A stretch of DNA of 64,000 nt from Pseudomonadota bacterium. Its GTDB lineage: Bacteria; Pseudomonadota; Alphaproteobacteria; Rhizobiales; Hyphomicrobiaceae. Shown here piece by piece: positions 53,797 to 62,581 of this stretch (positions are counted from its first letter, which is position 1; the number at the start of each line of letters is the position of its first letter). The stretch covers positions 1 through 64,000 of the forward strand of contig JAEYPL010000284.1 in assembly GCA_023410905.1 (NCBI GenBank), in the 5' to 3' direction. Below the pieces are notes generated by a model, which saw nothing but the letters and a program-made list of their open reading frames with translations, ran no database searches and was not told where the DNA came from. The translations under genes were made by a program, and so were the position numbers.

Positions 53797-55398
53797 ATGA
53801 AGTGGAAGACAAGCGTATTGGCACTACCGCTCGCGGCCGCGTTTGCGGTCGCAGGTCTGGGGGCACCCCAGGCTCAAGAGCCCAAGCGGGGCGGCGTTCT
53901 CAAATTCGTCGTTCCCGATGAGCCGCCGAGCTTCGATGGCCACCGTGAGACGACATTCGCGCTGATCCATCCGATCGCACCGTTCTACAGCGTGCTCATC
54001 CGCCCCGATCCGCAGGACCCCGACAATCCTGCGAAGTTCCAGTGCGATATCTGCACAGAGATGCCGTCCCCCACGGACGACGGCAAGACCTTCACATTCA
54101 AGATCCGCCAGGGTCTAAAGTTCCACGACGGCACGCCGCTGACATCGGCGGATGTACTTGCGACGTTCCAGCGGATCATCTTCCCGAAGGAAGGCATCTC
54201 GAGCGCCCGTCAGGCTCAGCTCTCGATGGTCGAGAGCGTCACCGCCCCGGATGCCGACACCATTGTCTTCAAGCTGAAGCATCCTTCTGGCGCGTTCATC
54301 CCGGCGCTCGCCGCACCGTTCCACTTCATCTACTCGAAGGCGAAGCTGGATGCGGATCCGCGCTGGTACGAGCAGAACGTGATGGGCTCTGGCCCGTTCG
54401 TGTTCGACGTGCGTGAAGCCGGCGCTCGCATCACCGGCAAGCGGTACGAGAACTATCACCACAAGGGCCAGCCCTATCTCGATGGCTTCGAGGCCATCTT
54501 CGCGAAGACCCAGACGCTCCGCGTCCAGGCCATTCGCGGCGATCAGGCTGCCGTCGAGTTCCGTGGCCTTCCGCCCAAGAGCCGTGACGATCTCGTCGCC
54601 GCACTCGGCAAGGACATCACCGTCCAGGAGAGCGACTGGAACTGTCTGCTGATCACGTCGCCGAACCACGAGCGCAAGCCGTTCGACGATGCTCGCGTGC
54701 GCCGTGCGCTGACCCTGGCAGTCGATCGCTGGGGCGGAGCGGAAGCTCTCTCCAAGATCGCAATCGTGAAGACGGTCGGCGGTATCGTGTTTCCGAACCA
54801 TCCGCTTGCAGCAACCAAGGAAGAGCTGCAGAAGATGGCCGGCTACTGGCCCGACATCAAGAAGTCGCGCGAGGAAGCTCGCCGCCTTCTCAAGGAAGCC
54901 GGGCAGGAGAACCTCAAGTTCACCCTCGCCAACCGCGCCGTTGACCAGCCCTACACCATCGTCGGCACATGGCTGATCGATCAGTGGAAGCAGATCGGCG
55001 TCGAGGTCACGCAGAAGGCAGAGGCGACTGGGCCCTTCTATGCCCAGCTTCGCTCAGGCAACTTCGATGTCGCTCTCGACTTCAACTGCCAGTCGGTCGT
55101 CAATCCGCTGGCCGACACATCGAAGTTCCTCGGTGTTGCCGCCGGCGACCAGTACGGCCGTTACAAGAACCAGAAGATCGAAGACATGCACGCCAAGATG
55201 AACCAGACGGCGGATGTCGGCGAGCAGCGCAAGATCATGCGTGAGTTCGAGCGCATCGTGCTCGACGAGGAAGCCCACAACTCGATCTCGCTGTGGTGGT
55301 ACCGCATCATTCCGCACCGTTCGTACATGAAGGGGTGGAAGGTGAGCTCGAGCCATTACATCAACAATCAGCTCGACGTGGTCTGGCTCGACAAGTGA
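53797..55398 (+). CDS. peptide-type ABC substrate-binding protein (family 5)
   Basis: Periplasmic receptor of 533 residues. The Sec signal peptide (MKWKTSVLALPLAAAFAVAG) ends near APQA-QEPK. The mature domain begins KRGGVLKFVVPDEPPSFDG, then has LVFKIRQGLKFHDGTPLT-like segment near residue 110, a standard family 5 pattern. A GAGGAGG site precedes the ATG. The receptor gene is separated from the permeases by a perfect hairpin. The convergent gamma-glutamyltransferase suggests a glutathione-like or gamma-glutamyl peptide ligand, but dipeptides or nickel-type ligands cannot be excluded. Confidence 0.92.
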   Translation: MKWKTSVLALPLAAAFAVAGLGAPQAQEPKRGGVLKFVVPDEPPSFDGHRETTFALIHPIAPFYSVLIRPDPQDPDNPAKFQCDICTEMPSPTDDGKTFTFKIRQGLKFHDGTPLTSADVLATFQRIIFPKEGISSARQAQLSMVESVTAPDADTIVFKLKHPSGAFIPALAAPFHFIYSKAKLDADPRWYEQNVMGSGPFVFDVREAGARITGKRYENYHHKGQPYLDGFEAIFAKTQTLRVQAIRGDQAAVEFRGLPPKSRDDLVAALGKDITVQESDWNCLLITSPNHERKPFDDARVRRALTLAVDRWGGAEALSKIAIVKTVGGIVFPNHPLAATKEELQKMAGYWPDIKKSREEARRLLKEAGQENLKFTLANRAVDQPYTIVGTWLIDQWKQIGVEVTQKAEATGPFYAQLRSGNFDVALDFNCQSVVNPLADTSKFLGVAAGDQYGRYKNQKIEDMHAKMNQTADVGEQRKIMREFERIVLDEEAHNSISLWWYRIIPHRSYMKGWKVSSSHYINNQLDVVWLDK

Positions 55399-55425
55399 TC
55401 GGACGGAACTGAGCACAGACAAAAT

Positions 55426-55451
55426 GGGCCACGGCCTCTAGGCCGTGGCCC
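55426..55451 (+). other. perfect hairpin between binding-protein and permease genes
   Basis: Arms GGGCCACGGCC and GGCCGTGGCCC (11 base pairs) around the loop TCTA, 27 bases after the binding-protein stop. No T-run follows. It is likely to stabilise the upstream message or partly attenuate permease transcription. Confidence 0.65.
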
Positions 55452-55486
55452 TTGACCAAGCAAACATCACGGGAATCTGGACCACC

Positions 55487-56461
55487 ATGCTGCGCTACGT
55501 GATCAAGCGACTCCTGCTCATGATCCCGACGCTGTTCGGCGCGGCGGTTCTCATATTCCTGCTCATGCGGACCATCCCCGGCGATATCTGCTTTCTCCGG
55601 CTCGCGGCGGGCGGTGGCTCGGTCGCGCAGGACGTGCTGAACAACTGCCGACGCGAGCTCGGCCTCGATCAGCCGATGCTTATGCAGTTCTGGACCTTCA
55701 TCAAAGGCCTCGTGACGTTCGACTTCGGCAAGTCCATGTGGACGAACCGGCCCATCGTCGATGAGATCGCTCTGCGCTTCCAGCTTTCGCTTCAGGTCGC
55801 GATCATGGCGACGCTGACAGCCATCCTGATTGCGATCCCGCTCGGCACGATTGCCGCGGTAAAGCAGAACACCTGGATCGATTATTTCGTCCGCACGTTC
55901 ACGATTGCGGGCATCGCGATGCCGTCGTTCTGGCTCGGCATCCTGATCATCCTTGGCATTCTCGTGACCAGTAAGGCGTTGTTCGGTATGCCGTGGATGC
56001 CTCCGATCCGCTACGTGCCGATCTGGCAGGATCCCTGGTACAATCTCTCGATGCTGATCTGGCCAGCACTGGCCACGGGCTATCGCTACTCCGCCGTCGC
56101 GACGCGCATGACGAGGTCAGCGCTGCTCGAGGTGCTGCGCGAAGATTACGTTCGCACCGCGCGCGCCAAGGGCCTGTACGAGAAGCTCGTCATCAATCGC
56201 CATGCGCTGCGCAACGCGCTGCTGCCGGTCGTGACTGTCGTCGGCATCGAGTTTGCATTCCTCATGGGCGGGCTCGTCGTCACCGAGCAGGTTTTCAATT
56301 TGAACGGCCTCGGCAAGTTGTTCGTCGAGTCGGTGCTCAATCACGACTACGCCATGACCCAGTTCCTCGTGATGATGGTGGTTGCCATCTTCGCCTTCAC
56401 GAACTTCGTGGTCGACATCTGCTATGCGTGGCTCGATCCGCGCATTCGCTACAGCCGCTGA
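55487..56461 (+). CDS. peptide-type ABC permease, DppB type
   Basis: Inner-membrane permease of 324 residues. The N-terminus MLRYVIKRLLLMIPTLFGAA is the typical DppB start and fixes the ATG at 55487. The periplasmic region has DICFLRLAAGGG, and the coupling motif is EDYVRTARAKGLYEKLVINRHALRNALLP near residue 225. It forms the channel with the DppC-type protein 12 bases downstream. Confidence 0.92.
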   Translation: MLRYVIKRLLLMIPTLFGAAVLIFLLMRTIPGDICFLRLAAGGGSVAQDVLNNCRRELGLDQPMLMQFWTFIKGLVTFDFGKSMWTNRPIVDEIALRFQLSLQVAIMATLTAILIAIPLGTIAAVKQNTWIDYFVRTFTIAGIAMPSFWLGILIILGILVTSKALFGMPWMPPIRYVPIWQDPWYNLSMLIWPALATGYRYSAVATRMTRSALLEVLREDYVRTARAKGLYEKLVINRHALRNALLPVVTVVGIEFAFLMGGLVVTEQVFNLNGLGKLFVESVLNHDYAMTQFLVMMVVAIFAFTNFVVDICYAWLDPRIRYSR

Positions 56462-56473
56462 CCGGAGGGCGAC

Positions 56474-57370
56474 ATGGCCACAGAGACTGTCACCCCCGGA
56501 ACCGTCGTCGAAGACATCCCGCGCAAGCCGACTCTGCTCGGCGCGCTTCGATCGTTCTGCCGCGGAAATCCCCTCGGCGCCTTCGGTGGCTTCATCGTCG
56601 TCACCATGTGCGTGATGGCGATCTTCGCGCCGCTTCTCACGAGCTACGACCCGACAGCGAACGATTTTGGCGCCATGCTGGCCGCGCCCGATTGGGAGCA
56701 TTGGCTCGGGACAGACCAGTTCGGTCGCGATCTCCTGTCGCGCATTATCTACGGTGCGCGCACGGCCTTGCTCGTCGGCTTCGTGTCGTCATTTATCGGC
56801 TGCTTCCTCGGGCTCATCCTCGGCGTGACTTCAGCCTACTTCGGTGGGCGCTTCGACCTGCTCTTCCAGCGCGTCATGGATGTCTTCATGGCGTTCCCGC
56901 TGATCATTCTCGCCCTCGCCGTCGTCGCTATCTTCGGCACCGGCATCACGAACGTGATCATCGCCATCACGATCCCTGTGGTGCCGCGTGCTGCCCGCAT
57001 CGTGCGCGCGAGCGCGCTTGCCATTCGCGAGATGCCGTACGTCGACGCCGCGCGCGCAAACGGCTTCAGTCATTCGCGCATCATCTTCCGCCACATGATG
57101 CCGAACGTCATGGCGCCGTTCCTGATCATTCTCACCGCGCAGGTCGGCCAGGCCATTCTGATCGAGGCCTCGCTTTCCTATCTCGGCCTCGGCGTTCAGG
57201 AGCCGGTCCCTGCGTGGGGTCTCATGCTGCGCGGCGGTGCGCAGGAGTACGCCGAAAGTGCACCGTGGGTCGCGATCTTCCCGGGCCTCGCCATCACGCT
57301 CGCCGTGTTCGGCTTCAATCTCTTCGGCGACGCGCTGCGCGACTGGCTTGATCCAAAGATGAAGACCTGA
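56474..57370 (+). CDS. peptide-type ABC permease, DppC type
   Basis: Inner-membrane permease of 298 residues. Features are the N-terminal FCRGNPLGAFGGFIVVTM helix, the GTDQFGRDLLSRIIYGARTALLVG motif typical of DppC near residue 80, and the coupling loop MPYVDAARANGFSHSRIIFRHMMPN. Last gene of the importer operon; its stop lies six bases from the end of the convergent gamma-glutamyltransferase gene. Confidence 0.92.
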   Translation: MATETVTPGTVVEDIPRKPTLLGALRSFCRGNPLGAFGGFIVVTMCVMAIFAPLLTSYDPTANDFGAMLAAPDWEHWLGTDQFGRDLLSRIIYGARTALLVGFVSSFIGCFLGLILGVTSAYFGGRFDLLFQRVMDVFMAFPLIILALAVVAIFGTGITNVIIAITIPVVPRAARIVRASALAIREMPYVDAARANGFSHSRIIFRHMMPNVMAPFLIILTAQVGQAILIEASLSYLGLGVQEPVPAWGLMLRGGAQEYAESAPWVAIFPGLAITLAVFGFNLFGDALRDWLDPKMKT

Positions 57371-57376
57371 CGGCGC

Positions 57377-59233
57377 TCAATCGCCGAGTGCCACGCCCTC
57401 ACGTCGTGGATCCGCCCCACCTTCCAGGTGATTGGGTCCGCGGCGCACGACGATGTGCGTTCCGGAGGTCATGAGGTCGAAGTCGATACGGTGGCCCAGC
57501 GGCTTCAGTCGCAGCGCCTGCCAGATCGTCGAACCCCACGCCCATGGCCGCGTGAGCACGTCATAAGCGGACGCGGTGGTCGATTCGAGCTCGAAGGCGC
57601 GCCCCTGGCTGCCGAAGTTCGCGAGCGCCACTGCCTCCTGCGCATTCATTTCCCAGTCGATCAGCGCCACGAGCGACTTGACCACATAGAGAATGATGCG
57701 GCTGCCGCCCGGAGAGCCCATGACAGCTTTCAGCTGTCCATCCGCGTCGAGAACGATCGTCGGCGCCATGGAGCTGCGTGGTCGCTTACCGCCGGCCACG
57801 CGATTGGCGATCGGGCGTCCCTGCGCGTCAGCAGGGCGGAACGAGAAGTCAGTCAGCTCATTGTTGAGCAGGAACCCCGCCGCCCAGATACGCGAACCGA
57901 ACGCAGCCTCGATTGTCGTCGTCATGGATACGGCATTGCCTGCGCCATCGACGATCGAGATGTGGCTCGTGCCCGAAGCCTCCTGCGTGGCGTCATCGCC
58001 GAAAAGGTACGCACCATCGGCGCCAGGGTTGCCGGCTTCAACGCGGCCGGCTGCGCTGAGCGGCGCAATGAGCGCACGACGGCGCTCGAGGTAGTGCGTC
58101 CCCAACAGCCCTGGCGGAATCTTCACGAAATCGGAATCCGCGAGATAGCGGTTGCGGTCCGCATAGGCGAGCTTCTGCGCTTCCGCGATGATGTGGAGCG
58201 CGCGCGCATTGAGCGCTGCACTCGGCCCCCGGCCAAGATCGAACGGCTCGACCAGCCGCAGGGTCTGGCCGACCGTATGCGCGCCCGAAGACGGCGGCCC
58301 CATGCCGCAAACGTTGAAATCGCGATAAGGCACGCACACGGGCTCGCGCTCGCGCGGCTGATAGCCTGCGAGGTCGGCTCGCGTGATGTCTCCGACCGGC
58401 GCGGGTCCGCTCGCGACCGCCTCGATGACACGATCGGCGAGCGGTCCATCGTGGAGCGCACGCGCACCGTCGCGCGCGATCAACTCCAGCGTTTCGGCGA
58501 ACTCTGGATTGCGGAGCCGATGGCCCGGTGCCCACGCCTTGCCGCTCGCATCGAAGAAATAGTGACGTGCCGCCGATGAGAATGCCTCGGGGCCCATCCA
58601 GTCGAGCAGCAGGGTAAGTCGCGGCGAGACGAGGAAACCGTCACGCGCGAGCGCGATCGCGGGCGCAAAAAGCCGCGCCCACGGCAGGCGGCCATGCTGG
58701 CGATGTACATGCTCCATCAGGGCGAGCACACCGGGAACGCCGACGGCCGCTCCCGAGCCAATGGCCTTCGCAAAAGAAATCGGCTTTCCATCCGCGTCGA
58801 GAAAGCGGTTTGGCTGAGCAGCGGCAGGCGCCGTCTCGCGGCCGTCATACGTCTTGAGCGTACGCGTCGCGGCATCGAAGTGGAGGAGAAAGGCACCGCC
58901 GCCGATGCCCGATGACTGCGGCTCGACGAGATTCAGCACAAGTTGCACGGCCACAGCGGCATCCACTGCGCTACCGCCCACGCGCAGGATTTCGCGGCCG
59001 GCTTCGCTGGCGTACGGGTTTGCGGCCGCGACCATGTGATGGCGGGCAACGGCGAGGCCGCGGCTGTGACGGCCCGAGGCAGCCTCGGGCGCTGCGCGCG
59101 TCGGGCCCGCAGCCGGGAGTGTTTGCGCAGCGGGATGAGTGATGGTGGACGCGAGGGGCGGGATCGCGAGGAGTAGTGCCAGTGCGCGGCGGAGCAGAAA
59201 AGAACGTCTGGGCATCATGGCAGAGAGTGTCAT
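57377..59233 (-). CDS. ggt: gamma-glutamyltransferase
   Basis: Ntn-hydrolase of 618 residues that removes or transfers gamma-glutamyl groups from glutathione and related peptides. It is made as a proenzyme and self-cleaves at the catalytic Thr, here about residue 422 in GTSHISIVDGAGNAVSMTTTIE. Other landmarks are NPYASEAGREILRVGGSAVDAAVA near residue 75 and the SSMAPTIVLD, GSPGGSRI segments that form the gamma-glutamyl site. A signal peptide (RRSFLLRRALALLLAIPPLAS) sends it to the periplasm. Either of two near ATGs (59233 or 59218) may be used. It converges with a peptide importer, which may take up its products. Confidence 0.93.
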   Translation of the reverse strand: MTLSAMMPRRSFLLRRALALLLAIPPLASTITHPAAQTLPAAGPTRAAPEAASGRHSRGLAVARHHMVAAANPYASEAGREILRVGGSAVDAAVAVQLVLNLVEPQSSGIGGGAFLLHFDAATRTLKTYDGRETAPAAAQPNRFLDADGKPISFAKAIGSGAAVGVPGVLALMEHVHRQHGRLPWARLFAPAIALARDGFLVSPRLTLLLDWMGPEAFSSAARHYFFDASGKAWAPGHRLRNPEFAETLELIARDGARALHDGPLADRVIEAVASGPAPVGDITRADLAGYQPREREPVCVPYRDFNVCGMGPPSSGAHTVGQTLRLVEPFDLGRGPSAALNARALHIIAEAQKLAYADRNRYLADSDFVKIPPGLLGTHYLERRRALIAPLSAAGRVEAGNPGADGAYLFGDDATQEASGTSHISIVDGAGNAVSMTTTIEAAFGSRIWAAGFLLNNELTDFSFRPADAQGRPIANRVAGGKRPRSSMAPTIVLDADGQLKAVMGSPGGSRIILYVVKSLVALIDWEMNAQEAVALANFGSQGRAFELESTTASAYDVLTRPWAWGSTIWQALRLKPLGHRIDFDLMTSGTHIVVRRGPNHLEGGADPRREGVALGD

Positions 59234-59293
59234 CCGCTCGTTGCCCGGTGACAGGCAGCATACCCTGCACGCTCGCAGCGCCGCCGCGATCGG

Positions 59294-62200
59294 TCAATGG
59301 AAATCGCGCGACTTCGGCAGGATGCGTTCGTTGCGCGGATGGCCGGCCCAGCGCGGCTGCTCCTTTGAGCGGGCAGAACCTGGATTCGGGCGGAGAACTT
59401 CATCGGCGCGCGCGATCGGTACCGGCATCGTCTCGCGGCCGCTCTCGCTCAAGAGGCTCAGCCATTCCGTACGATCCTCGAGCCGCGCGGCGACAATGTG
59501 AATGATCTCGTCCTTCCGCTGAACGCGTCCATGAATGACAATGAGGCGGGACGCCATCACGACGCGGCGGTAGAGCCTCATTGTTTTCGCCCACACCACT
59601 ATATTCGCGATGCCGGTCTCGTCCTCTATGGTCATGAATATCACCCCTTTGGCCGTGCCGGGCTGCTGTCGCACAAGCACGACGCCGGCTACGGATACCC
59701 ACTGCCCATTCCGCGCTGTTCGCAGATCCGCGCAGGCCAAAATGCGCCGTCGCGTGAGACCGCCACGCAGGAACTTTACCGGATGCGCTTTGAGTGAGAG
59801 GCGGAGTGTCTGGTAGTCGGTAACGACATGGTCGGGAAGCGGCATCTGCGGAAGTGCGACTGCCGGCTCAGGTCCGGCTTCGCGCGTTTCGCTCCAGGCA
59901 AAGAGCGGCAGCGGCGCCACGCCATTGAGTGCCTTGACCTCCCACAGCGCCTGACGCCGATCGAGTCCGATCGAACGGAAGGCATCCGCTGCCGCCAGTC
60001 GCTCGATCGTCTCAAGGCGGACGCCACCACGTCGCCAGAGATCGTACGTATCTGTAAATGGCGCCGCCGCGCGCGCCGCCAGCAGTTTATCGCGGGTCTC
60101 TTTCTCGTTCATGCCATCGATCTGGCGGAAGCCGAGACGCAGTGCCGGCCGACCGTCCGAGCCATCCGGCTCCAGCGTGCAGTCCCAATCCGAGTGATTG
60201 ATATCCACGGGGCGTACCTCGACGCCGTTCTCACGCGCATCGCGCACGAGCTGGGCCGGCGCATAAAAACCCATAGGCTGCGAATTCAGCAGCGCCGCAC
60301 AGAATGCCGCCGGATGATGATGCTTGATCCACGCCGAGACATAGACGAGCAACGCGAAGCTCGCAGCATGGCTCTCGGGAAAACCATATTCGCCAAAGCC
60401 TTTGATCTGGTTGAAGCAACGCTGTGCAAACTCGCGCGCGTAACCGCGCTCGACCATCTTTGAAACCATCTTCTCTTCGAGCTTTTCGATGGTCCCGCGA
60501 CGGCGGAAGGCTGCCATGGCCTTTCTCAGCTCGTTGACCTCGACATCTGAAAATTGCGCGGCGGTCATGGCAATGCGCATGGCCTGCTCCTGAAAGAGCG
60601 GCACACCGAGAGTCTTGTGAAGGATGTTGCGTAGCTCGTCGGGATCGCCATTTTCGGGGAATGGATAGTCCACTTTCTCCATCTCATCCCGCCGACGCAG
60701 ATAGGGGTGCACCATGTCGCCTTGAATTGGGCCGGGGCGCACGATCGCCACCTCGATAACGAGATCGTAGAAGCATCGGGGCTTAAGGCGCGGCAGCATG
60801 TTCATCTGCGCACGGCTCTCGACCTGGAAAACGCCGATGGCCTCGGCCCGGCACAGCATGTCGTAAACCTTCGCGTCCGCGCGCGGGAGATTGGCGAGTG
60901 TCAGATGCTTGTTCTCATGCATCGCAATCAGGTCGAAGGCGCGGCGGATGCAGGTGAGCATACCGAGACCCAGCACATCCACCTTGAGCAGATTGAGTGC
61001 AGCGAGATCATCCTTGTCCCACTCGACGAATGTGCGCTTTTCCATAGCCGCATTGCCAATTGGCACCGTTTCGACCAGGGGACCGCGCGTTAGAACGAAG
61101 CCGCCGACATGCTGGGAAAGATGGCGGGGAAATTCGATCAATTCATCGGTCAGCTCAAGCACACGCTGGAGCAAGCGATCATCGGGATCCAGACCGGCTT
61201 CGCGCACCCGTTGATCGGGCAGCGCTCCGCCTGAGCGCGTGCCCCACACCATGCCGGCGAGCGCCGCGACCGTATCCTCGCTGAGCCCCATCGCCTTGCC
61301 AACGTCGCGCACAGCCGAGCGGGAGCGATAGCTGATGACGGTGGCAGCGAGACCTGCACGATGGCGCCCATACTTGCCATAAATGTACTGGATGACCTCC
61401 TCGCGTCGCTCGTGCTCGAAATCGACGTCAATATCCGGTGGCTCCTTCCGATCGGCGCTGATGAAGCGCTCGAAGAGGAGATCGACCTCTGTCGGATTCA
61501 CCGCGGTAATGCCGAGGCAGTAGCAGACCACCGAGTTGGCAGCCGAGCCGCGCCCCTGACAGAGGATCTGCTCGCGGCGCGCGAAGGCGACGATGTCATG
61601 GACCGTAAGGAAATAGGGCGCGTATTCGAGCTTGGCGATTAATGCAAGTTCCTTATCAAGAAGACCGCGCACTTTTTCGGATACGCCATCAGGGAAATAC
61701 TTTCGCGCGCCGGCATCGACGAGATCGATGAGATGTGCCTGCGGCGTCTTGCCGGGAGGTACGGGTTCGTCAGGGTATTCGTATTTGAGATCGTCGAGAT
61801 TGAATGTGCAGGCGGCTGCAATATCGAGCGTATGTGCAAGCGCCGTTTTGTGTCCCTCGAAGAGGCGCGCCATCTCGTGCGGCGGCTTGATGTAGCGCTC
61901 GGCATTGGGCGCGAGCCGCAAGCCCGCCTCGCTGATGCGCACACCCTCGCGGATGCAAGTCAGTACGTCCTGGAGAGGGCGGCGATGGGGCGTGTGATAG
62001 AGCACATCGCCCGTCGCGACGAGCGGCACACGGCAGCGCCGGGCCAAAGATGCGAGCGCGGCAATGCGGGCGCGGTCGTCCCCGCGATAGCTGTGCGCGG
62101 CGGCGAGGAAGAGGGTGGCAGATGCGAGACTCGCCTTGAGGCGACGCAGCTCTGCCTCGAAGGCTGCATGCGCATCTTCCATCTGCCAGCTCCAGCCCTC

Positions 62201-62581
62201 GGGAGGCAGCGCAATCATGATCTGGCCGAACGCCGCGGCCGCAACGTCTTCGAGCGCGAGAAGGCATTCGCCTTTGCCGGCAGCAAGCTGGCCTTGTGAA
62301 AGAAGACGGCAGAGACGGCCATAAGCCTCGCGGTCCGTCGGCAGGCAGATGAGGCTCGGCGCATCGATGAGATCAAGACGCGCGCCGACGATCAGCTTGA
62401 GATCGGCCCGCTTTGCGGCCACATGCGCGCGCACGACACCGGCGAGCGTGTTGCGATCCGTGATTGCCAGCGCCGCGAGACCCTGAAGTTTCGCTTCCGC
62501 CACCAGCTCCTGAGGATGAGAGCCACCACGCAGAAAAGAGAAGTTGGTGGTTACCTGCAGCTCAGCATAAGCAGGCCTCAT
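59294..62581 (-). CDS. dnaE2: error-prone DNA polymerase III alpha-like subunit DnaE2
   Basis: C-family polymerase of 1095 residues acting in SOS-induced mutagenesis together with ImuB. The PHP domain opens with YAELQVTTNFSFLRGGSHPQELV, the polymerase core includes GRGSAANSVVCYCLGI and the acidic PDIDVDFEHERREEVI near residue 400, and a C-terminal OB-fold region (VSVAGVVLVRQQPGTAKGV) is present. Length and the PHP start match DnaE2 rather than the replicative DnaE1, which is longer. Its ATG overlaps the imuB stop (ATGA), so synthesis is coupled. Confidence 0.95.
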   Translation of the reverse strand: MRPAYAELQVTTNFSFLRGGSHPQELVAEAKLQGLAALAITDRNTLAGVVRAHVAAKRADLKLIVGARLDLIDAPSLICLPTDREAYGRLCRLLSQGQLAAGKGECLLALEDVAAAAFGQIMIALPPEGWSWQMEDAHAAFEAELRRLKASLASATLFLAAAHSYRGDDRARIAALASLARRCRVPLVATGDVLYHTPHRRPLQDVLTCIREGVRISEAGLRLAPNAERYIKPPHEMARLFEGHKTALAHTLDIAAACTFNLDDLKYEYPDEPVPPGKTPQAHLIDLVDAGARKYFPDGVSEKVRGLLDKELALIAKLEYAPYFLTVHDIVAFARREQILCQGRGSAANSVVCYCLGITAVNPTEVDLLFERFISADRKEPPDIDVDFEHERREEVIQYIYGKYGRHRAGLAATVISYRSRSAVRDVGKAMGLSEDTVAALAGMVWGTRSGGALPDQRVREAGLDPDDRLLQRVLELTDELIEFPRHLSQHVGGFVLTRGPLVETVPIGNAAMEKRTFVEWDKDDLAALNLLKVDVLGLGMLTCIRRAFDLIAMHENKHLTLANLPRADAKVYDMLCRAEAIGVFQVESRAQMNMLPRLKPRCFYDLVIEVAIVRPGPIQGDMVHPYLRRRDEMEKVDYPFPENGDPDELRNILHKTLGVPLFQEQAMRIAMTAAQFSDVEVNELRKAMAAFRRRGTIEKLEEKMVSKMVERGYAREFAQRCFNQIKGFGEYGFPESHAASFALLVYVSAWIKHHHPAAFCAALLNSQPMGFYAPAQLVRDARENGVEVRPVDINHSDWDCTLEPDGSDGRPALRLGFRQIDGMNEKETRDKLLAARAAAPFTDTYDLWRRGGVRLETIERLAAADAFRSIGLDRRQALWEVKALNGVAPLPLFAWSETREAGPEPAVALPQMPLPDHVVTDYQTLRLSLKAHPVKFLRGGLTRRRILACADLRTARNGQWVSVAGVVLVRQQPGTAKGVIFMTIEDETGIANIVVWAKTMRLYRRVVMASRLIVIHGRVQRKDEIIHIVAARLEDRTEWLSLLSESGRETMPVPIARADEVLRPNPGSARSKEQPRWAGHPRNERILPKSRDFH

